From NCBI GenBank assembly GCA_021107375.1, contig JAIOSY010000054.1:1-7710 (forward strand): 7,710 bases of DNA, read 5' to 3'. The notes under the pieces were generated by a model. That model did no database searches, was not told the origin of the DNA, and saw only the letters and a program-made list of their open reading frames with translations. Positions 6,591-7,710 of this stretch are shown here, piece by piece. Origin of the DNA: Sulfurimonas sp. (lineage in GTDB: Bacteria; Campylobacterota; Campylobacteria; Campylobacterales; Sulfurimonadaceae). Every line of letters begins with the position of its first letter. Position 1 is the stretch's first letter. The position numbers and the translations under genes are program-made.

Positions 6591-7710
6591 ATGGATAAAA
6601 TGTGGTCAGGTCGCTTTTCTGCGAGTGCTTCAAATTTACTAGATCAATTTAATGCTTCAATCATGTATGATAGAAAACTTTATCGTGAAGATATAGAAGG
6701 TTCACTCGCACATGCCGCAATGCTTACAAAACAAGGTATTTTAAATACAGAGGAACTTCGTCAAATTACTGATGGATTAAATCAGGTTATGGGTGAGATA
6801 GAATCTGGAGAGTTTGAGTGGAAAATTTCTGATGAAGATTTACATATGGGAATTGAGAAAAGATTAACTGCTCTTATCGGTGATGCTGGGAAAAAACTCC
6901 ATCCTGCAAGAAGTAGAAATGATCAAGTAGCAGTTGATTTTCGTCGTTTCGTAATTAGAAAAAATGGTGAAATTGTAGAAGCTCTTAAACTTTTAATGAA
7001 TGAGATAGTTGTTGTATCTGATAAGCATACTGAGACACTTATCCCTGGTATGACTCACCTTCAACATGCTCAACCAATTAACTTTGCATTTCATCTTGGT
7101 GCTTATCTTTCTATGTTTAAACGTGATATTGAGAGATTTGAAAGTTCTGCTAAGAGAAATAATGTATCTCCATTAGGTTGTGCTGCTCTTGCTGGAACCC
7201 CACATGCCGTAGATAGAGATATGACTGCTGAGATTCTAGGGTTTGATTCTGTAAGTGTAAACTGTTTAGATACTGTAAGTGATAGAGATTTTGCACTAGA
7301 GATTTTATTTAATATCTCAACAATGATGATGCATATCTCTCGTTTGAGTGAAGAACTTGTAATGTGGTCATCTTATGAGTTTGGTTTTGTAGAACTTAGT
7401 GATGAGTACTCAACTGGTAGCTCAATTATGCCACAAAAGAAAAATCCTGATGTTCCCGAACTACTTCGTGGAAAAACAGGTCGTGTTTATGGTTCACTTA
7501 TGGGACTTTTAACGGTTATGAAAGGCTTACCTCTAGCATATAACAAAGATACTCAAGAAGATAAAGAAGGTGTTTTTGATTCAGTTGAGACTGCTGAGAT
7601 ATCTTTAGAAATTTTAAAAGAAGCTATCAAAACTATGGAAGTAAAATCTCATAATATGGAGTCGGCATGTGCGATTGGGCATTTATCTGCTACAGATTTA
7701 GCTGATTATC
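6591..7710 (+). CDS. argH: argininosuccinate lyase, 3' end cut by the window
   Basis: ArgH splits argininosuccinate into arginine and fumarate, the last step of arginine synthesis, as a cytosolic homotetramer of the fumarase/aspartase superfamily. The reading frame is open from the ATG to the window edge, giving 373 complete codons of a usual length of about 460. It begins [10 protein letters not shown], the typical N-terminus. Next come [11 protein letters not shown] and the conserved [15 protein letters not shown]. The block MTHLQHAQP holds the active-site His156. The superfamily signature [10 protein letters not shown] (276-285) contains the catalytic serine on its flexible loop. The frame ends in [10 protein letters not shown], still within the normal fold, so the missing part is only the C-terminus. 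No frameshift is seen. It starts 28 bases after the decarboxylase, probably on the same transcript, although arginine synthesis has no direct link to quinone or heme synthesis. Confidence 0.96.
   Translation, partial: MDKMWSGRFSASASNLLDQFNASIMYDRKLYREDIEGSLAHAAMLTKQGILNTEELRQITDGLNQVMGEIESGEFEWKISDEDLHMGIEKRLTALIGDAGKKLHPARSRNDQVAVDFRRFVIRKNGEIVEALKLLMNEIVVVSDKHTETLIPGMTHLQHAQPINFAFHLGAYLSMFKRDIERFESSAKRNNVSPLGCAALAGTPHAVDRDMTAEILGFDSVSVNCLDTVSDRDFALEILFNISTMMMHISRLSEELVMWSSYEFGFVELSDEYSTGSSIMPQKKNPDVPELLRGKTGRVYGSLMGLLTVMKGLPLAYNKDTQEDKEGVFDSVETAEISLEILKEAIKTMEVKSHNMESACAIGHLSATDLADY

Overview
The window looks like a piece of chromosome from a free-living member of the Campylobacterota (Epsilonproteobacteria), most like Sulfurimonas, Sulfurovum or Arcobacter relatives. 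This rests on the AT-rich composition, the strong use of AGA and A/T-ending codons, and the gene order. The order polyprenyl synthase - hemA - proS - small membrane protein - UbiD-type decarboxylase matches the cluster I remember from Campylobacter jejuni (Cj0541-Cj0546) and, in part, from Helicobacter pylori. The genus cannot be fixed from the sequence alone.

All genes lie on the plus strand and are packed very tightly. Bases 1-59 hold only a leader and possibly the last codons of an upstream gene. Next come a long-chain polyprenyl diphosphate synthase (60-947), glutamyl-tRNA reductase hemA (947-2218, overlapping by one base), prolyl-tRNA synthetase proS (2222-3526, TTG start), an FxsA-like membrane protein (3528-3956), a periplasmic DsbC/DsbG-like thiol-disulfide protein (3910-4743, overlapping by 47 bases), a UbiD-family decarboxylase of the menaquinone type (4748-6562), and the first 373 codons of argininosuccinate lyase argH (6591 to the window edge). 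The longest gap between genes is 28 bases. There is no non-coding stretch over 300 bases, and I saw no RNA gene, mobile element, CRISPR array or clear terminator.

Functionally, the cluster supplies parts of the respiratory chain. The synthase makes the menaquinone side chain, the UbiD-type enzyme acts late in ring formation (probably the futalosine route), and HemA starts tetrapyrrole synthesis from glutamyl-tRNA. ProS and ArgH are housekeeping neighbours. The spacing suggests a single transcript from the polyprenyl synthase through the decarboxylase, perhaps into argH.

This is mostly ordinary housekeeping DNA and I see no new defence or mobile system. Two points merit a second look. ProS is only 434 residues and has lost the INS editing domain that its C. 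jejuni counterpart carries. The hemC gene usually found before the decarboxylase is absent, and a DsbC-like gene occupies its place.
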